Assembly (NCBI RefSeq): GCF_000226095.1
Contig: NC_016472.1
Span: forward strand, 1,426,001 to 1,490,000
Direction of reading: 5' to 3'
Source of the DNA: Thermothelomyces thermophilus ATCC 42464
Taxonomy: Eukaryota; Ascomycota; Sordariomycetes; Sordariales; Chaetomiaceae
Length of the DNA: 64,000 bases
Position 1 is the stretch's first letter; each line of letters starts with the position of its first letter. Below are positions 59,139 through 64,000 of the stretch, one piece after another. The notes beneath the pieces are model-generated. The model worked only from the letters and a program-made list of their open reading frames with translations. It was not told the DNA's origin and searched no databases. Made by a program: the position numbers and the translations under genes.

Positions 59139-60467
59139 TCAAACCAGACGCACGCCGCGGCCGACGGTCTGCGTTTCGAAGACCTCGACCATGCCGGCAC
59201 CGACGGCCTCGCGCAGCACCCAGTCGAACGCCAAGCCGTGAAACTCCTTCCACTTCTTGGTCCGGCCCGGCATGACGCCCGCAAACTCGCCCCTCGACTT
59301 CTTGGCCTGGGCGATGTCGCTGTCGCCCACGACGCCGCCGTCCCACTTCTCGCGCAGGTCCGACTCGGGCAGCTCCCGGTACGGCGTCCTCCTCAGCAGG
59401 TCCGCCAGGTGCTCCAGCGCGGCCGACGCCAGCTTGAGGAACACCCCGCTCCCGGGTACCGCGACGCTGAACTCGCTGCCCGCCGGCTCCTCGGCCGCCG
59501 GCCCCAACCTCCTCGCCCCGGTACCCCCGGCCGCATGCAGCACCCCTTCCCCGCCGACTGCGGCAGCCGACCCGGCGGCCGCCCGCGCCACCGTCTCGAG
59601 GCTGACCGTGTTGTACCTCGCCTCCGGCCTCGCCCGTAGCGCGGCCCCGCCCGTGGCGGAACCGCCACCGCAGGTCCCGTGACCGTTCACCGCCGTCAGA
59701 AACCCGGCCTTGACCAGCGCGTCCACCTCCCTCCTCCCGAGCCCGCCCTCCCCCTCGACCAGCCTCTCCCGCCCGGGGTTCTGCCCCAGCCAGGCGAGGA
59801 ACCGGTCGCCGACGCGGTCCTCGCGGAGGGCCGCGCACCGGCCGACCAGCGCCTCCAGCTCGGCGGCCCGCACGAACAGCTCGGCGCCCGCGGCACCGCC
59901 GGCCAGGGTCGGGATGCGCACGCGCCGGCCCTCGCCGCGGCGCACCGTAGCGGCGATCGCGCGCTCCGCCGCCGCCGGTGAGGAGGAGGAGGAGGAGGAG
60001 GAGGAAGAGGAGCAAGATCGCAGCGCCTGGAGCAGGTGGGGCACCGAGACGACGCGGGGCACGGCGGCACGGAACTGTAGGACGGCGGCGATCCGCGCCG
60101 AGCCGAGTCCCTTGCCGGTGCCGTTCCCGGGAAGCGGGGAGAACATGGTGGCGAGGATGTGCTCGTGGATCTCGACTGGGTTTGGCGCCGACGCCGACGC
60201 CGTTCCTCCAGAGGTCGGGAGAGATGGTAATGGGACGGGAAGAGAAGCGGGGCCGAGATTGGGCAGTCTTTGGTGGTATCGGTCACTTGAATCGTCTCTG
60301 GGCTGAACAGCCTTGTTGGAACTGGTCCTGGTGGTGCCGGTGCCAGGTTTTGTCCGGGCTAACGAGGCCGTCCATGTCGGGGTTGCAGACGATGAAGAGC
60401 GCTTCGTTGCAGACGAGGATGAGCGCTTCTTGACGCGGGGTATGCCGAGGACGGAGTGGAGGGTCAT
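59139..60467 (-). CDS. STK19-family winged-helix protein
   Basis: One exon, 442 aa. The N-terminus is Ser/Arg/Lys-rich and could hold a nuclear signal. From about 97 the sequence follows the STK19 family: EIHEHILATMFSPLP, then GLGSARIAAVLQFRAAVPRV, VSVPHLLQALRSC, a Ser-rich insert (codons about 59976-60013), AAERAIAATVRRGEGRRVRIP, and later REVDALVKAGFLTAV. The C-terminal part includes GVFLKLASAALEHLADLLRRT and a conserved WKEFHGLAFDWVLREAVGAG. STK19 was long listed as a kinase, but structural and genetic work treats it as a DNA-binding winged-helix factor in transcription-coupled repair. No kinase motifs are visible here, in agreement. The role in this fungus is inferred. Confidence 0.75.
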   Translation of the reverse strand: MTLHSVLGIPRVKKRSSSSATKRSSSSATPTWTASLARTKPGTGTTRTSSNKAVQPRDDSSDRYHQRLPNLGPASLPVPLPSLPTSGGTASASAPNPVEIHEHILATMFSPLPGNGTGKGLGSARIAAVLQFRAAVPRVVSVPHLLQALRSCSSSSSSSSSSSPAAAERAIAATVRRGEGRRVRIPTLAGGAAGAELFVRAAELEALVGRCAALREDRVGDRFLAWLGQNPGRERLVEGEGGLGRREVDALVKAGFLTAVNGHGTCGGGSATGGAALRARPEARYNTVSLETVARAAAGSAAAVGGEGVLHAAGGTGARRLGPAAEEPAGSEFSVAVPGSGVFLKLASAALEHLADLLRRTPYRELPESDLREKWDGGVVGDSDIAQAKKSRGEFAGVMPGRTKKWKEFHGLAFDWVLREAVGAGMVEVFETQTVGRGVRLV

Positions 60468-61087
60468 GATGGCGGTAGGAGGTTCACCGTGTTATTTTTG
60501 GCAGTTGGAAAGCCGGCGAGAAATGATTTCACAGGCGAGGCTCTCCGCGGCGGGTATTCAATAGACATTGTCTTGCGCCGCCCTCCATCAGTGGCAGGGC
60601 GCGGCACGGCCAGCGGGGCGCTGTTCGATCTGATTTTATGCAAGGTACCAATAACTAACGGGCGTTACGCGGCCATAACTTCCGGGATGCCATTCTGAAA
60701 AACTTGCCACGGGTTGCCAAACGTGGAAGGAGAGAGTAAGATGTGTACGGAGTACGGATAACTCCATACTGTACGGAAACTTCTAATACTGTATGTGCTC
60801 ATGTACGTATGTACAACCCTAACCCTTTCACATGTTGACAGCGCTGCTGGCTTCGAGACAACAAGAGAGGACCTTATTGATCTCTAGATCAGCGCTCTAA
60901 AACCGTACGGCCCCATGCATCGGCTATACTTGCAGCTCACTAAGCAGTCAACATGTTATATGAACACTAGTCGGACTCTAGTTGTGAAAAGACTTCCTTC
61001 AACCAACAAACTCTTTCCTTCCCAATGTTCGCTAGAAGCCAAAAAAACAAAAAGACCGCCCAGGTCATGCTTTTTCCCACGCACTAA
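60468..61087. other. Spacer STK19-Vsb1-like
   Basis: About 620 bp with a TACGGAGTA word (60746-60754), other GTAC-rich words (60760-60815) and AT-richer DNA near the transporter 3' end. A CCCTAACCCT word at 60818 is too short to mean telomeric repeat. No gene is recognised. Confidence 0.6.
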
Positions 61088-64000
61088 TTATCCAGCCATA
61101 GTTAGCGTATAACTCGTAATAACCGACATGCGCTCGCTCGTCAGCTTGAGCGAGATCCGCAGCAGTTCCTGTGCAACACCCGGCTCCTCCTTTTGCAGCC
61201 GCGCCCAGCTCTCCCGGTCCATCACCCACACAACCGCCTCCCTCTCGACGACGCACGTCGCCGTGCGATTCGTCTCGGAAAAGAAGGGTAACTCCCCACA
61301 CGTGGTCCCCGCTACGATGCTCTCAAACAGCCACCCCTGCGGCAGATCGTATTCGGCCCTCAGGATTCCAGACTCGATGAGGTAGAAGGCCTCGGCGCGC
61401 TCGCCGCGGCGGAAGAGGACCGTGCCGGTCGCATGATGGGCGCGCTTGAAGTAGCGCACCGCCCGAAACCAAAAGTCTTCGTTCTTGTCGCTTACGTCGC
61501 GGAAGATCTGCAGCATCAGCCGGAGCGGCTCCTTGAAGCTCTGCCAGCGCGTCGGTCGTTTCGCTTTAACCTGCCCGAGCGACTTGCGGGCAACCTCGCG
61601 GAGATGGTCGCGCCGCGGGGACGAGCCTAGCATGACGGCCGATGATGCGAGGGCGCATGGCTGGTTCGGCACGTCGAGGTTCGCCGTCGAGGTCGTGAGC
61701 GTGCTGTCCGAGTCTTCTTGGTTGACGAAGAGGGTTTTGAGAAGTTCGTTCTCGCAGTACTCGAGCGCCGAGTTCAGTTCGGGGAGGAGCTTGACCTCGA
61801 CGCCGTCTTCGCCGAGCCCGACAGCCCTCAGGTTACGGCCTAGGCCGTGCTCCGGGTCCACGCCGCTGACAACGAGTTCGATACCCTTGCTATCTAGCAG
61901 GCGGCTGATGGTGTTAAAGACCTCGGCGGCGGAGTAATCGACACCAGTGACCAGCCAAAGGTCCAATACCAAGAACCTGATGGGGCGTCTCTTGAACTCT
62001 TCGTCGGAAATGAGGACTCGAATCCTATCCTCCACGCCGACGATGGTGCCGAAGAATAGGTAGCCCGAAAGCTTGATGATGTTGATCTGGCGGCCGACCT
62101 GCCGCAGGTAGTGTTGTTGAGTCGGGTTCCTTCTCACCGTTGACCCGACAATGTCGCCCGAGTAGCTCGCTCTGACGGCGGACACCCTTGATGTCTGGAA
62201 CGTCAGGGACATGAACGCGAGTAGGATTCCCACGCCGATGCCGACCACGAAGTCATAAGTTCCCATGACTAAAACAATCACCAGGACGGTAAAATATTCG
62301 ACCGGCTTCAGCTTCTTCCTCGGCTGCCACACGGCCTCGAGAAGAAGCTCAAAACCAAGGTCAAAGATGAGCACACCGACCATCATAACGGGGATGTAGC
62401 CGATCAGCGAGGGGCCGATTAGCATGACCAAGAAGGTGAACAATGCTAGCTCGAACCCGGCCAGGCGGGTGTTACCACCGGAGCGCATGAAGAATAGACT
62501 GTTGGAATAGACGAGGTAGTTCTGGATGCTACCTGCCGCGCCAGAGAGAAAGTTCGAGTACCCGTGCAGCTTGAGCTCGTGGTCGAGGTTGGCGTGATCC
62601 TCGCCCGTGTTCAGAGCTAAGGCCGGGACATTGATGGGAACGTGGAGCACGCCAAAGAAGGTCAAGGCGAACATTGCTGGGATGCACTGTGCAATAGCCC
62701 CCCAGTGGACCAGTTTCAGTTCTGCACTACTCGTTAGCTATGGGCCGGTTTGGACGTGCAAATGTGGGGAGAATTTACTGTATAGCGTATAGAAATACCA
62801 CCAAGGTTCCCCTGCGGGCGGGCCTTCGAATATCCAGCCGCTGTCCCTGAGGGTGTCCGGATTCAGCAGGTTCAAAGCACCGGTCACCGCGTAGAAGACC
62901 GCGGGTATCATGAGAATGTAGAGCGGGAGGAAATATTTGGACGTGATCCTGGACTGCCCGTAGAATAAGATCACGGCCAGGGTAAGGGGGATGATCCATA
63001 GGGGAACGGTGTCGGCCTGCATGAGCCGTTTGAGTGTGTCCAGGTTATAGCTGAACTTCCCGTCCATCCTCGCTGTTACTTCAAATCCCGTAGCAATCAG
63101 GAACCACCCAACACCTCCGATGCAGCCGATCAGGATGTGCCGAGGGATGAAGCCGACGAGGTAGCCAAACTTGAACTTCCCCATCAGGTAAAACACAGCG
63201 CCAGTAAGCATCGAGCTTAGCGCGTACGATGTAATAGTCGTTGCAATAACAGCGTCTGGATTCTCTTGCCCGACTATCTCCGTGATGGTGCCAGCCATGT
63301 TGTGAAAAAAGGGCACGACTTCGATCTGCCTGATGTGAGACGATGCCGGATGTATGCAGGGGGTGGGGGGGGGTTATGGAGGACTCACCAACTCAGAGCC
63401 AACGCCACCCTTGAATATGCTCCCCGATGAGAATGTTAGCTGCGAAATTATACAGCTGACGTAGAACATTGATATCCCGGCAGACCCTAAGCTCGCGAAG
63501 ATGGGGCTTCCCAGGGGGAACAAGATCATGCCTGTGCCGAGTCAGCGGACGAACAACCAAAATCAAACGATGAAGCTCACCGTATGACAGTGCGTCCAAG
63601 ATGTTGAGAAGCAACCCGACGACGACGGCGGGAAGACAGGCAATCGGAGCGACAACAACATTTTCCCAAAGGAGATGGCGATCCCAACGCTTCGGGTTGC
63701 CAATGGTCGGGAGGATAATAACCACTCGGGCCCCGGTTTCCCGCAGGGAATCGGCCGTTCTTGCCAGCCACTTCTTTCGGTGAAGACTCTTCCGGCCCTC
63801 CAAGTCGGCATCTTGATGATCCTGGTCGCCAGCCCCGTAGCTCCCCCCCGAACGTTCCCACGCTGCGGCAGCCAGCAACGGCGATGTCTCGTTGGTGTTG
63901 TCCGAATGATCCGGACGGGCATCCAACGGCCGATACTCGACGGTTTGTACCCTGCTCAGAGGGGCCCCTTCCTCGTCGTCAGTTTCCTCGGCTGGGACGC
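61088..64000 (-). CDS. VSB1: SulP-family transporter with STAS and cyclic-nucleotide-binding domains (Vsb1/YGR125W type), 5' partial
   Basis: Four exons are visible, >64000-63581, 63531-63389, 63325-62779 and 62721-61088, giving about 913 residues. The start lies beyond the right edge. Introns are 49, 63 and 57 bp. The acidic N-terminal tail is followed by SLC26/SulP membrane segments (VVVAPIACLPAVVVGLLLN, FGYLVGFIPRHILIGCIGGVG-type sequence, MILFPLGSP, MFALTFFGVLHVPINVPAL). A STAS domain follows (INIIKLSGYLFFGTIVGVED, FLVLDLWLVTGVDYSAAEVF). The last ~150 residues form a cyclic-nucleotide-binding-like domain (GTVLFRRGERAEAFYLIESG, CGELPFFSETNRTATC). This composition matches yeast Vsb1 (YGR125W), implicated in vacuolar basic amino acid storage, rather than plasma-membrane sulfate permeases. 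Substrate is not predictable from sequence. Confidence 0.82.

Noticed and set aside
60818-60827. CCCTAACCCT as interstitial telomere sequence (also at 43286)
   Set aside because: Fewer than two repeat units; expected by chance in spacers.

Overview
The window is nuclear DNA from a filamentous ascomycete. Short GT-AG introns (about 50-130 bp, with CTRAC-like branch sites), roughly 50-60% GC coding DNA, long intergenic spacers and the gene set (AbaA-type TEA factor, CYP51, KipA-type kinesin, DUF7492 secreted protein) point to the Sordariomycetes. The words TACGGAGTA and GTACATAC scattered through the spacers suggest a Chaetomiaceae/Sordariales relative, but that placement is inference. No rRNA, tRNA, CRISPR, viral or intact transposon sequence was recognised.

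Layout. 0-10.7 kb: the 3' end of MRD1 (+), an AbaA-like TEA/ATTS developmental regulator (+), a secreted DUF7492 protein with an N-terminal histidine (+) and cyclophilin H (-, four exons). 11.3-18.4 kb: DUS3 tRNA-dihydrouridine synthase (-), a kelch-propeller protein (+) and the RCF2 respiratory supercomplex factor (-). 18.4-23.1 kb: a spacer without genes. 23.1-35.2 kb: an SFP1-like zinc-finger regulator (+), a kelch-BTB protein (-), the APC/C activator CDC20 (+) and TFIIA large subunit TOA1 (+). 37-45.7 kb: PEX13 (-), a 5'-truncated ER-Hsp70 (BiP/Kar2) gene keeping only the substrate-binding domain and HDEL (-), CYP51/ERG11 (-) and a GT23/FUT8-like glycosyltransferase (-). 45.7-51.7 kb: a second large spacer with a decayed protein-kinase fragment near 49.5 kb. 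51.7-54.8 kb: a kinesin-7 (KipA/Kip2) (-). 54.8-59.1 kb: a third spacer. 59.1-64 kb: an STK19-family protein (-) and a SulP/STAS/cyclic-nucleotide-binding transporter of the Vsb1 family (-) that runs off the window.

Most genes are unrelated housekeeping functions: ribosome biogenesis, tRNA modification, splicing-associated cyclophilin, basal transcription, cell cycle, peroxisome import, sterol synthesis and polarity. There is no sign of a biosynthetic cluster or defence island. The items most worth a second look are the DUF7492 protein (a candidate histidine-brace copper enzyme), the BiP substrate-binding-domain remnant, and the strongly over-represented intergenic 9-mer TACGGAGTA with its accompanying GTAC-rich palindromes.
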